A DNA stretch of 64,000 nucleotides from CAVQZC01 sp963718315 (GTDB taxonomy: Bacteria > Actinomycetota > Thermoleophilia > Gaiellales > JAICJC01). Numbering within the stretch: position 1 is the first letter of the stretch; the number at the start of each line of letters is the position of its first letter. Shown here in pieces: positions 1-8,326 of this stretch. Location: the NCBI GenBank assembly GCA_963718315.1, contig CAVQZC010000007.1:496001-560000 (forward strand). Direction: 5' to 3'. The translations under genes and the position numbers were made by a program. The notes under the pieces were generated by a model, which was not told where the DNA came from, made no database searches, and saw only the letters and a list, made by a program, of their open reading frames with translations.

Positions 1-618
1 CACCCAGCCGGGGTGGCCGAACCCGCGCACCGTGCCGGCCTTGACGGTTCGGGGGACGATCACGGTGGCGGTCAGGTGGTCGAGGGATTCCGCCCACCCC
101 GGGCCCCACGGGTACCAGTTGACGCTGGTGACGTCGGTGTGGGCGACCGCGGCATGCTGCACCGTGTAGTGAATGGTGAACGTCCGCTGTTCGTCGATGG
201 CGCTGTAGTGCCAGACGACGCGTGTGTAGGGATGCCCGTCGGCATCGACCAGGCTGGCGACCCCGAAGCTGTCGGGCGTGCCGAAGCTGCCGAGGGCGGT
301 GCTGGCGCCGGGCTGGTATTGGATGCCGCCCTGCGTCACCGACACGCCGGTCACCGATTGCCCGGGCGAGTACGCGATGTCCTGGTAGGCGCCCGAGAAC
401 TGGCCGTGGAACGAGAAGGTCAGGCCTTCCGTGACGTCAACGGCGCCGCTCAGTTGGGCGACGGCGGTCAGGTTGGCGTTGGGGAGGTCGTAGTGCTTGC
501 CGAACTGCAGGTTCGTCAGGCCGCCGATGGCGGCGGTCAGGAAGTGCCCGCCGAACACGGCGACCACAACCACGATCCAGAGGGTGCGGCGGGCCGTGCC
601 TCCGATGCTGCCGATCAT
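1..618 (-). CDS. DUF2207 family membrane protein, partial at the window edge
   Basis: Reading leftward from ATG at 618, the first ~206 residues are visible and the frame runs off the window. A hydrophobic segment (about residues 12-30) acts as signal or anchor. It is followed by a beta-rich extracytoplasmic domain with the DUF2207 pattern: a segment ending in FTIHYTVQHAAVAHTDV and then NWYPWG. The start overlaps the lemA stop (ATGA). LemA and DUF2207 proteins are commonly encoded side by side, but the molecular role of the pair is not established. The C-terminal membrane segments and Gly-rich tail usual for the family lie outside the window. Confidence 0.8.
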   Translation of the reverse strand, partial: MIGSIGGTARRTLWIVVVVAVFGGHFLTAAIGGLTNLQFGKHYDLPNANLTAVAQLSGAVDVTEGLTFSFHGQFSGAYQDIAYSPGQSVTGVSVTQGGIQYQPGASTALGSFGTPDSFGVASLVDADGHPYTRVVWHYSAIDEQRTFTIHYTVQHAAVAHTDVTSVNWYPWGPGWAESLDHLTATVIVPRTVKAGTVRGFGHPGWV

Positions 619-1175
619 TGAACGGTGGCGGACGGGACGGCGTCGTCGCCGGCACCGGCCTGGAAGAACTCCATCGCCTTGAAGCCCATCGGGCCGGCGA
701 TCAGCAGGGTCGGGAAGCGCTGGATCGACGTGTTATAGGTGGCGACCGTGTCGTTGTAGATCTGGCGGGCGATCGCGATCTTCTGCTCGACTGCCGCCAG
801 CTGTTGCTGCAGCTGACGGAACTGCTCGGACGCGCGCAGCTCGGGGTATGCCTCGGCGACCGCGAACAGGCGGCCGATGCCGGAGACCAGTGCGCCCTCG
901 GCTCTGCCGGCGGCCGCCGGGCCGCTCGCCTGGGCCTGTACAGCCTGCGTCCGCAGGTCGGCGACCTGCTCGAACGTGTCGCGCTCGTGCTCGGCGTAGC
1001 CCTTGACGGTGGCGACCAGATTGGGAACCAGGTCGTGCCGCTGCTCGAGCTGGACGTCGATCTGCGCCCAGGACGACTGGGCGCGATTGCGGCGCGCCAC
1101 CAGCCCGTTGAACGAGAGCCCAAGCCAGAGCACCGCCAGGATGAGGAGCGCGACGAGGACGAAGACGAGCCACAT
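615..1175 (-). CDS. lemA: LemA family protein
   Basis: 186 residues. An N-terminal membrane anchor (WLVFVLVALLILAVLWLGL) is followed by the LemA helical domain: NGLVARRNRAQSSWAQIDVQ, then RHDLVPNLVATVKGYAEHE, and the conserved end motif YNxxVxxYNTxIQRFPxxL with the GF next to the C-terminus. LemA proteins are membrane-attached helical-bundle proteins with an exposed domain, of unknown molecular function. The gene is coupled by ATGA overlap to the downstream DUF2207 gene. Start: ATG at 1175, 59 bp after the NUDIX gene. Family assignment is secure; function is not. Confidence 0.92.
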   Translation of the reverse strand: MWLVFVLVALLILAVLWLGLSFNGLVARRNRAQSSWAQIDVQLEQRHDLVPNLVATVKGYAEHERDTFEQVADLRTQAVQAQASGPAAAGRAEGALVSGIGRLFAVAEAYPELRASEQFRQLQQQLAAVEQKIAIARQIYNDTVATYNTSIQRFPTLLIAGPMGFKAMEFFQAGAGDDAVPSATVQ

Positions 1176-1234
1176 GGACGTGACGCTACCGCGGATCCCG
1201 GATGGGCGAGCCGGTCATCAAGCTGATTGGCCGA

Positions 1235-1690
1235 TCATCTGGCCCACAGGCTGCCCAGGTTCACGAAGGGGTCGCCGGGCCGCCACCGCTCGAGGAAGCG
1301 ATGGATCGGCGGATGGATCGGCAGCGCGGGCACCTCAGCAGCGTCGACCAGACGGTGGCCGCGGATCGTCACGTCTTCGGACGTGATCGCCACGTAGCGG
1401 TCGTCCGCGACCACGGCGTGGAAGATGACGTGGACGACGTGCTTGCGGGGGCGGAGCTCAGGCGGCGCAATCGACTCGGCGACGGCGATCGGGCCTTCGA
1501 TGTGCACGTCGGTCAATCCGCATTCCTCGGCCAGCTCGCGCCGCAGCGCCTGCTCCAGCGTCTCACCCTCTTCCACGCCTCCGCCGGGCAGCAGCCAGTA
1601 CGACTGTTCGCCCTTGCGGTGGTTGCAGAGCAGGACCGCATCACCGCGCCGCAAGAGCCCTGCGACGCGGATCCGGGGGCCGGTGCTCAC
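1235..1690 (-). CDS. NUDIX hydrolase
   Basis: 151 residues. The full NUDIX box is present (GGVEEGETLEQALRREL followed by AEECGL), matching GX5EX7REUXEEXGU with the RELAEE metal-binding glutamates. Enzymes of this superfamily cleave nucleoside diphosphates linked to another moiety; the substrate cannot be told from the sequence. The GTG start overlaps the TGA of dut (GTGA), so the two are probably co-translated. Next to dUTPase, a nucleotide-pool house-cleaning role is an attractive inference but unproven. Confidence 0.9.
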   Translation of the reverse strand: MSTGPRIRVAGLLRRGDAVLLCNHRKGEQSYWLLPGGGVEEGETLEQALRRELAEECGLTDVHIEGPIAVAESIAPPELRPRKHVVHVIFHAVVADDRYVAITSEDVTIRGHRLVDAAEVPALPIHPPIHRFLERWRPGDPFVNLGSLWAR

Positions 1691-2133
1691 CGGCCGCGAA
1701 CCGCCGAAGAACCGAACCCGCGGGCGTCCCGCTCCGATCCCGGCAGCTGATCGACCTGCCGCGGCTCGACCGCCGGCACCGCCATGATCACGAGCTGGGC
1801 AATGCGATCGCCCGACTCGACCCGGAACGGCTGCTCGGCGTCGGCGTTGTGGAGCACCACCACCAGTTCTCCGCGGTAGCCGCTGTCGATCAGGCCGGGC
1901 GTGTTCAGCACGGTGATGCCGTGATGGAGGGCCAGGCCGGATCGGGGCTGCACGAACCCCGCGTACCCCTCGGGGATTGCGACCGCCAGGCCGGTGCGGA
2001 CGCCCATCCGGCCGCCTGGGGGGATCTCCACGTCCTCCACGCTCGCCAGGTCGAGGCCGGCGTCGCCGTCGTACGGCGCATCCGGGATCCGGGCCGCGGG
2101 ATCCAGCACCTTTACCGGCAGCTCGATCGTCAC
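1687..2133 (-). CDS. dut: dUTP diphosphatase (dUTPase)
   Basis: 148 residues, normal for trimeric dUTPases. The motifs appear in order: DAGLDL (motif 1), PRSGLA (motif 2), GLIDSGYRGEL (motif 3, catalytic Asp), RIAQLVI (motif 4) and a C-terminal RDARGFGSSA corresponding to the mobile Gly-rich motif 5. It hydrolyses dUTP to dUMP and PPi, preventing uracil incorporation and supplying thymidylate synthesis. The GTG start overlaps the hflX stop (GTGA) and the stop overlaps the NUDIX start. Confidence 0.95.
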   Translation of the reverse strand: MTIELPVKVLDPAARIPDAPYDGDAGLDLASVEDVEIPPGGRMGVRTGLAVAIPEGYAGFVQPRSGLALHHGITVLNTPGLIDSGYRGELVVVLHNADAEQPFRVESGDRIAQLVIMAVPAVEPRQVDQLPGSERDARGFGSSAVRGR

Positions 2134-3410
2134 CCGCCGTCCGCCCGGAACGACTCGAATCGGTTGACGAGCCGCCGCGGCAGGCGGGCGGTGACGAGGA
2201 CGCCCTCGGCCGAGTCCTCGCGCGACGTGATCGGCGCGCCGGTCTCGTAGAGCGCCGACAGGGCCGCGCCGCGGTCGTGCGGCACCAGCAGCCGGACGTC
2301 GACGTAGCGCTCGGCGAAGAACGCGGCCACCCGGCGCTTGAGCTCGTCGAGGTTCTCGCCGGTACGGGCAGAGACCAGCACCGCGTCCGGGTACCGGTTG
2401 GACAGCCGGCGGCGCGTCAGCGGGTCGACGACGTCGATCTTGTTGAGGACGAGCAGCTGCGGGATCTCCTCCGCCTCGATGTCATCGAGGACGGCGCGGA
2501 CGCTGGCCAGCTGGGTCAACAGCTGCTCCTCGTCTGCCGACGCATCGGCCACGACTGCGACCAGGTCGCCGGCCAGGGTCTCCTCCAGCGTCGCGGCGAA
2601 CGCCTCCACCAGCTGGTGGGGCAGCTTGCGGATGAACCCGACCGTGTCCGTCACCAGGTACGCGCGGCCCCCCTCGCGGAAAGCTCGAGTGGTCGGGTCG
2701 AGCGTCTCGAAGAGCCGGTTGTCGACGCTGACCGTGGCGCCGGTGAGCGCGTTCAGGAGGGTCGACTTGCCGACGTTGGTGTAGCCGGCGAGCGAGACGG
2801 TCGGCGTCTCGTTGCGCGAGCGCTCCTCGCGCATCACCTCGCGGCGGGCGGCCACGTCCCGGAGCCGGCGCTTGACCAGCGCGATCCTGCGCCGGGCCTC
2901 GCGGCGGTCGGACTCGAGCTGCGTCTCGCCGGGGCCTCGGGTGCCGATGCCGCCGCCGAGGCGCTCGAGGTGCTTCCACATGCCGCGCATCCGCTGCAGG
3001 TTGTACTCCAGCTGGGCGAGCTCGACCTGGAGCTTGCCCTCCGCGGTGTGCGCGTGCTGGGCAAAGATGTCGAGGATGACCGCGGTGCGGTCGACCACGC
3101 GGGACTGGAACTCGTCCTCCAGCCGCCGCTGCTGGCGGGGCGTCAGCTCGTCGTCACAGACGATCACCTCGATGTCCAGCCTGTCAACGGTGAGCTTGAG
3201 CTCGTCCAGCTTGCCTGGGCCCAGGTAGCTGCCCGGATGCGGCGACGACCGATGCTGCACCACGGTGGTCACCGTCTCCACCCCGGCCGTGCGGAGCAGC
3301 TCCTCCATCTCCATCAGCATCGCACCAGGGTCTTCGCCCTGCGGCAGGCAGAGGATGATGGCCCCGCGCTCCGGCGCTTCAAGGGGCGCGGTGGCACCGT
3401 TGTCGCGCAT
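2130..3410 (-). CDS. hflX: GTPase HflX
   Basis: 426 residues from ATG 3410. An N-terminal HflX domain (RSSPHPGSYLGPGKLDELK; DDELTPRQQRRLEDEFQSRV; DRTAVILDIFAQHA) precedes a coiled linker with GPGETQLESDRR and a GTPase domain: G1 GYTNVGKST, G3 DTVGFI, G4 NKID. HflX is a ribosome-associated GTPase that can split stalled or stressed 70S ribosomes. Much longer upstream readings in this frame run antisense-like through dapL and are not credible. A -10-like TATACT ends 6 nt before the ATG, so the mRNA may be leaderless. Confidence 0.95.
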   Translation of the reverse strand: MRDNGATAPLEAPERGAIILCLPQGEDPGAMLMEMEELLRTAGVETVTTVVQHRSSPHPGSYLGPGKLDELKLTVDRLDIEVIVCDDELTPRQQRRLEDEFQSRVVDRTAVILDIFAQHAHTAEGKLQVELAQLEYNLQRMRGMWKHLERLGGGIGTRGPGETQLESDRREARRRIALVKRRLRDVAARREVMREERSRNETPTVSLAGYTNVGKSTLLNALTGATVSVDNRLFETLDPTTRAFREGGRAYLVTDTVGFIRKLPHQLVEAFAATLEETLAGDLVAVVADASADEEQLLTQLASVRAVLDDIEAEEIPQLLVLNKIDVVDPLTRRRLSNRYPDAVLVSARTGENLDELKRRVAAFFAERYVDVRLLVPHDRGAALSALYETGAPITSREDSAEGVLVTARLPRRLVNRFESFRADGG

Positions 3411-3422
3411 CAGATCAGTATA
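3411..3422 (-). promoter_or_regulatory. -10 element upstream of hflX, probable leaderless start
   Basis: On the minus strand TATACT (3422-3417) ends 6 nt before the hflX ATG, which would put the transcription start at or next to the A of the ATG. There is no purine-rich ribosome-binding site in those bases and no convincing -35 hexamer at 17 bp. Leaderless mRNAs are frequent in Actinobacteria. Inferred from spacing only. Confidence 0.45.
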
Positions 3423-3439
3423 GGAGGTCGGCTTCTGGC

Positions 3440-4607
3440 CTACTGGGGCCGGAGGTGCTGCTCGATGCGGCTGACCGCCTCGCGCAGGCGGTCGTCGGGC
3501 ACGGTCAGCGACAGCCGCACGTAGCCCTCGCCGTTGGGCCCGTAGGCCGAGCCAGGCGAGACGACGACGTCGGCCTGCTCGAGCACCAGCTCGGCGAACG
3601 ACACGGACGTATGCCCGGCAGGCACCGGCACCCAGACGTAGATCGTGCCCCGCGGCGGCGGCACGTCGATCCCGACGGCGTCCAGGGCGGCGATCACGAG
3701 GTCGCGGCGCCGGCGGTAGACCTCGCACATCTCGCGGACGAACGCCCCGCCGTCGCTGAGGGCACGCACCGAGGCCATCTGGATCGCCTCGAACATCCCC
3801 GAGTCGATGTTCGTCTTCAGCTTCCAGAGCGCGTTCAGCATCTCGGCGTTGCCGACAGCCGCCCCCACCCGCCAGCCGGTCATGTTGAACGACTTGGACA
3901 GCGAGAACATCTCGACCCCGGCCTCCTTGGCGCCCGGCGCCTGCAGATAGCTGCCGGCCACATAGCCGTCGAAGGTGATCTCGGAGTAGGCGTTGTCGTG
4001 CACGATCGGGACCTCGTGCTCGAGCCCGAACCGCGCCAGCCGCTCGAAGAAGTCGTCGTCGATGACGGCACCGGTCGGGTTGTTGGGGTAGTTGCAGAAC
4101 AGCAGGTTGGCCCGGGCCCGCGTCGCCGCGTCGATCGCCTCCAGGTCGGGCTGGAACCGGTTCTCGGCGCGCAGCGGCATCAGCACCGGCTCCGCGCCGG
4201 CCAGCGTGGCCCCTGAGGTGTAGACCGGGTACCCGGGGTCGGCCGCCAGGCAGACGTCGCCGGGGTCGAGCATCGACCAACAGATATGGGCGACGCCCTC
4301 CTTGCCGCCGAGCAGCGGCAGCACCTCGGTCTCGGGGTCGAGGTCGACGCCGAAGCGGCGCTTGTAGAACGCCGCCACCGCCTCGCGGAACGCGGTGCGG
4401 CCGCGGTTGGACGGATACTGATGCGTGTCCGCTCTGGCAACCTGGCGCTCGGCCTCCTGCACCACCACGTCGAGCGTCGGCAGGTCAGGATCGCCGATGC
4501 CCAGCGAGATCACATCTGCCCCCGCCTTCCGGCGATCGGCGATCTTGCGCTCGAGCTCGGCGAACAGGTACGGCGGGCAGCTGGGCAACGCGCTTGGCTT
4601 CGCGCAC
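3440..4607 (-). CDS. dapL: LL-diaminopimelate aminotransferase, frameshifted near the start
   Basis: A fold-type I PLP aminotransferase that converts tetrahydrodipicolinate directly to LL-DAP. Signatures: SLGIGDPDLPT, GGKEGVAH, CNYPNNPTGA, DNAYSEITFDG, the PLP-lysine motif SLSKSFNMTGWR, and VRLSL. The natural N-terminus starts at GTG 4607, overlapping the dapF stop (TAGTG) and reading MREAKRVAQLP; the rest of the protein (PYLFAELERKIADRRK onward) is one frame over. Dropping one base from the GGG at 4575-4577 joins them into 388 residues. As it stands, only a TTG at 4588 could start the main frame. Probably a sequence error; otherwise a weakened gene. Confidence 0.9.
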
Positions 4608-5410
4608 TAGAGGCTCTCCAGTGTGGTCATGAAGTCGGCATGGAAGCGGCCGTCGTGGACCTGCTCGACCGGTCCGGTCAGCCGGATGGCGAGGTCGTCG
4701 GCGATGTCGATACGCAGCGAGCCGCCGTCCAGCCGCACGGTGACGGGAGCACGGGCACGTCCGTTGACCACCGCGGCAACGGCGGCGGCGGTCGACCCCG
4801 AGCCGGACGAGAGCGTCTCCCCCGCCCCTCGCTCCCAGACCCGCATCCGGATCTCGTGCTCCTCCAGCGGACGGTAGAACTCGACGTTGGTGCGGTTCGG
4901 AAACCACGGGTGGCGCTCGATCGGCTCGCCGACGGCGCGCAGGTCGAGCACGTCGGGGTCGTCCACCTCGACAACGCAGTGCGGGTTTCCGACCGAGACG
5001 AACGTGTAGCGCTCCGCGGGCGGCGCACCGGCCCCGGGGCGGTGGTCGGGGCCGTCGAGGGCCGCCCGGCCGGCGTCGATCTCGATCTCCTCGCCGATCC
5101 GGCGGGCGCGGATATCGCCCTTGAGCGTGGCCATCGTCAACTCGTCGACACCGTCGCGGCGCATCAGGTAGCCGGCCGCGATCCGGGTGCCGTTGCCCGA
5201 GAACTCCGCCTCGCTGCCGTCGGGGTTGAGAATCGTCACCCTGGTGCGTCCGTCAGCGGCAGGATCGAGGACGAGGATGCCGTCGCTGCCGGCGCCCATG
5301 TCGGGGTGGCAGATCCGCTCGACACGCGGGGCGGTGAGCTCCAGCGGGACGTCTGCCCGCTCGACCACGAGGTAGGCGTTGCCGATTCCGTGCCACTTCT
5401 GGAAGCGCAT
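4607..5410 (-). CDS. dapF: Diaminopimelate epimerase homologue with Ser at both catalytic Cys positions
   Basis: 267 residues from ATG 5410. DapF architecture is clear: start RFQKWHGIGNAYLV, NPDGSEAEF-SGNGTR, VGNPHCVVEV, NVEFYRP and ERGAGETL-SSGSGS. In known DapF the residue before GNG and the residue before GSG are the acid/base cysteines that invert LL-DAP to meso-DAP. Here they are Ser71 (codon 5200-5198) and Ser202 (codon 4807-4805). The stop overlaps the dapL start, so the two are co-translated. Upstream residues to 5497 are possible in frame but do not resemble the family. Fold assignment is firm; the activity is open. Confidence 0.88.
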   Translation of the reverse strand: MRFQKWHGIGNAYLVVERADVPLELTAPRVERICHPDMGAGSDGILVLDPAADGRTRVTILNPDGSEAEFSGNGTRIAAGYLMRRDGVDELTMATLKGDIRARRIGEEIEIDAGRAALDGPDHRPGAGAPPAERYTFVSVGNPHCVVEVDDPDVLDLRAVGEPIERHPWFPNRTNVEFYRPLEEHEIRMRVWERGAGETLSSGSGSTAAAVAAVVNGRARAPVTVRLDGGSLRIDIADDLAIRLTGPVEQVHDGRFHADFMTTLESL

Positions 5411-5448
5411 GCGCGGCAGGATACCCGGGTGGAATGGGGCGAAGGTCA

Positions 5449-5481
5449 GGAGGCGGCGGCTGCTCTGAGCCGACCGCCTCC
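5449..5481 (-). terminator. Stem-loop between the small membrane gene and dapF
   Basis: An inverted repeat GGAGGCGG (5449-5456) and CCGCCTCC (5474-5481) closes a 17-nt loop that can itself pair (GGCT/AGCC). It lies after the stop of the membrane gene at 5548 and 39 nt before the dapF ATG. There is no U-tract, so it may be a terminator of the upstream unit or a leader structure of dapF. Confidence 0.4.
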
Positions 5482-5547
5482 CGATTGACCCCGACAAACG
5501 ACTGAGACGCCGGATAGCGGGTGGGAGTTAGCGGACGGTGGAAGAAG

Positions 5548-5946
5548 CTAGAAGTTGAGCGCCGCGCCGGTGAGCACGATTGCCCCCAGGATGACCGCGA
5601 TCACGGCCAGGCCGATCAGCACCGGCCAACTCTGCGGCAGTGCCACGATGAGCAGCAGCCCGAGCAGCAGCGATGCTGCGATCAGCGGCATCCGGTGCAT
5701 CGCGCGAGGCCGGAGGCTGAGGTAGCGGCCGCCCACCCGGTCGGCGATCAGCAGGCCGCAGGCGACTGCCATCAGCAGCAGGACGCCGACCACGGCAGCG
5801 CCTCCCAGGAACCGCAGCCAGGCCGCGATGTCGCCGTTGCGCACGCCGACCAGCACGCCGGCGGCGACCAGCACCGGAGTCGCGGTCACCAGCAGCACCA
5901 TCGCGTCGCGCGCCTCGCGGACGGCGTCGTGCGGCCGCCTGCTCAT
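5548..5946 (-). CDS. Small integral membrane protein, unknown function
   Basis: 132 residues with about four hydrophobic helices (around residues 17-35, 43-65, 80-103 and 107-130) and a short charged N-terminus MSRRPHDAVREARDAM. I recognise no family. The ATG overlaps the miaA stop (ATGA), so it is the last gene of the miaB-miaA unit. A stem-loop follows before dapF. A role in tRNA modification is not implied by position alone. Confidence 0.75.
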   Translation of the reverse strand: MSRRPHDAVREARDAMVLLVTATPVLVAAGVLVGVRNGDIAAWLRFLGGAAVVGVLLLMAVACGLLIADRVGGRYLSLRPRAMHRMPLIAASLLLGLLLIVALPQSWPVLIGLAVIAVILGAIVLTGAALNF

Positions 5947-6827
5947 GCTGCCCGCTCCAGGATCTCCCCCGCCCCGCCAACCTCGGCCATGCCGGGCAGC
6001 CGCCGCATCCAGGTGCGCTGCCGCTTCGCATACTGGCGGGTGCGCAGCGTCATCCGGCGCATCGACTCGTTGCGGTCGATCTCGCCGCGAAGCAGTGCCT
6101 GGACGTCCTGGAGGCCGTGCATCCGGGCCGCGGTCTCGGAGAAGCGGTGCTCGGCAAGCGCCGTGCGCACCTCATCCTCCACCCCGGCCTCGAACATCGC
6201 CTCGGTGCGCGCCGCGATCCGCCGGTCGAGCTCCGCCGGGTCGACCACCAGCCCGAAGATGCGCACGCCGCCCCGGTCCACGCGCTCCCAGAGGACGTCC
6301 TCATCGGGCGCCAGGCTGCGGCCCTGCTCGGCGAGCTCCAGGGCGCGCACCACGCGGCGGCGGTCGTTGGGATGGATGCGCTCTGCCGCGGCCGGGTCAC
6401 GCTCGGCGAGCAGCTCATGCGCTGCGATTGGGCCCAGCTCGTCGTAGAGCGCGTCGAACCTCTCGCGGACGCCCTCCTCGGGCTCGGGAGGCAGCCCCAT
6501 CGGCGCCAGCGCAGCCCGCAGGTAGAGCCCGCTCCCACCGCACAGCACCGGCGTCCGCCCGCGCGCGGCGATGTCGCCGATCGCAGCCCGTGCCAGCTCA
6601 CCGAACTCGGCCACCGATCCGCGGTGTTCGAGCTCCCAGACGCCGACCAGGTGGTGCGGGACGGCCTCCAGCTCTGCCGCGCTCGGCTGGTTGGTCAGGA
6701 TCGGCAGGCCGCGGTACATCTGCATCGCGTCGCACGAGACGATCTCGCCGTCGAGCGCGCGGGCCAGCTCGAGTGCCGCCTGGCTCTTGCCCGACGCGGT
6801 CGGGCCAAAGACGGCCAGCGCGCTCAC
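5943..6827 (-). CDS. miaA: tRNA dimethylallyltransferase
   Basis: 294 residues from GTG 6827. P-loop GPTASGKS, then SCDAMQMYRGLPILTNQ (DMAPP/tRNA site), GGSGLYLRA, HPNDRRRVVRALE, and the C-terminal RQYAKRQRTWMRR typical of MiaA. It transfers dimethylallyl to N6 of A37 in tRNAs reading UNN codons, producing i6A, the substrate of MiaB encoded just upstream. The GTG start overlaps the miaB stop (GTGA), so expression is coupled. Confidence 0.96.
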   Translation of the reverse strand: MSALAVFGPTASGKSQAALELARALDGEIVSCDAMQMYRGLPILTNQPSAAELEAVPHHLVGVWELEHRGSVAEFGELARAAIGDIAARGRTPVLCGGSGLYLRAALAPMGLPPEPEEGVRERFDALYDELGPIAAHELLAERDPAAAERIHPNDRRRVVRALELAEQGRSLAPDEDVLWERVDRGGVRIFGLVVDPAELDRRIAARTEAMFEAGVEDEVRTALAEHRFSETAARMHGLQDVQALLRGEIDRNESMRRMTLRTRQYAKRQRTWMRRLPGMAEVGGAGEILERAA

Positions 6828-8147
6828 GGCACGATGGCGAGAGCCGCGGCGCGGCCGGTCAGCGTCTGGGAGCTGGAGCGCTCGACGAGGACGTCCACCA
6901 GCTCTCCGGGCTCGGCGGAGCCGGTGAAGTTGACCGTCTTGTTGGTTCGGGTGCGTCCTCGCCATACGTCGTGGTCGGTTCGGCTTCGTCCCTCGACGAG
7001 GACCTCCTGCCTGGAGCCGACCAGCCTGGCGTTGTGACGGGCGGCGTGCTCCTGCACGAGATCGACCAGCCGGACGATCCTCGTCCGCTTGACGTCCTCG
7101 GGAACCTGGTTCTCCATCGCGGCAGCGTCGGTGCCGCGCCGGGGCGAGTAGACGAAGGTGAAGGCGTGGTCGTAGGACACCTCGTCCACCACCTCGAGCG
7201 TCTCGGCGAAGTCGTCCTCGGTCTCCCCGGGGAAGCCGACGATGATGTCGGTCGTCAGCGCGATCCCCGGCACCGCGTCGCGGATCCGCTCGACCAGCTC
7301 GAGGTAGCGCTGCCGGGAATAGGTGCGGCGCATCGCCTTCAGGATCCGCGTCGACCCGGACTGCAGCGGCAGGTGGAGCTGTTCGCAGACGCTCGGGCAC
7401 TCGGCCATCGCGGCGATCACGTCGTCGCGCATGTCCTTGGGATGCGGGCTCGTGAACCGGATGCGCTCGATGCCGTCGACGGCGTCCAGCGCTCGCAGCA
7501 GCTCACCGAACCCGATCCGCTCCGCGACCGGCAGGTCGCGGCCCCACGAGTTGACGTTCTGGCCGAGCAGGGTCAACTCGACGACTCCCGTCGGCGGCCA
7601 GGCCGGTTGCCTCGTCGACGAGGTCGGCGGCGCGCCGGCTCTGCTCCCGCCCGCGTACGGACGGCACGATGCAGTAGCTGCAGGTCGAGTTGCAGCCCTG
7701 GGAGATCTGCATCCAGGCCTGGAAGGGGCGCTCCCGTTTCGATGGCAGATGTCCGGCGAAGCGGTCGAAGGTGCCGAAGTGGCCGCGGTCGATCTCACCA
7801 CCCGCCTGTACGTACTCACCCAGCACATGGATCGCGCCCGGCCCAAAGGCGAGGTCGACGAACGGGTAGAGCTCGAACACCTCGTCGCGCATCGACTCCG
7901 ACCAGCAGCCACCGACGGCGATCACCTTGTCGGGATCCCGCCGCTTCGCAGCGCGGGCGTCCATCAGGTGTGCGACCAGGCGCTCGTCGGCCTTCTCGCG
8001 GATGGTGCAGGTGTTGAACACCAGCAGGTCCGCCTCCTCGGGCTCTGTCGCCTCGCCCATGCCCAGCGATTCCAGCAGGCCCTTCACCCGCTCGGAGTCG
8101 TGGACGTTCATCTGGCAGCCAAACGTCTGGACGTAGTAGCGGCGCAT
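6824..8147 (-). CDS. miaB: tRNA-2-methylthio-N6-dimethylallyladenosine synthase, frameshifted
   Basis: Radical SAM methylthiotransferase. The N-terminal MTTase domain has the three cluster cysteines (QTFGCQMN, FNTCTIRE, AVGGCWSE), followed by the radical SAM CNSTCSYC, then LLGQNVNSWG, LHLPLQSGS, TDIIVGFPGET and a C-terminal TRAM domain ending RAAALAIVP. The frame breaks between VDEATGLAADG and VVELTLLGQNVNS; removing one base from CCC at 7587-7589 gives an intact 440-residue protein. Start: ATG 8147 (MRRYYVQTFG); an in-frame ATG at 8156 is the alternative. Pairs with miaA to make ms2i6A37. Confidence 0.93.
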
Positions 8148-8275
8148 TCCGGCCATCAGTCTACCGACGATCATGTAGAACGGCCGTGGTTGAGCCGAGT
8201 TCGCCGGCCGCGGTGCTCCTCATCGCCGGCTCGATGCTCATCCAGCGGATGTAGCTCAGCAGGCGCAAGCGGCCC

Positions 8276-8305
8276 GCCGCCGCCCTGGAGCCAAGGGGCG
8301 GCGGC
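8276..8305 (-). terminator. GC-rich stem-loop after the DmdA-like gene
   Basis: Perfect 10-bp arms GCCGCCGCCC (8276-8285) and GGGCGGCGGC (8296-8305) with a 10-nt loop, 21 bp beyond the stop at 8327 on the minus strand. No U-tract follows, so it fits a GC-rich actinobacterial terminator or a 3' stability hairpin. The rest of the 179-bp gap to miaB shows nothing I can assign. Confidence 0.45.
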
Positions 8306-8326
8306 GAGCCATCTGCGCGTGCTGCG

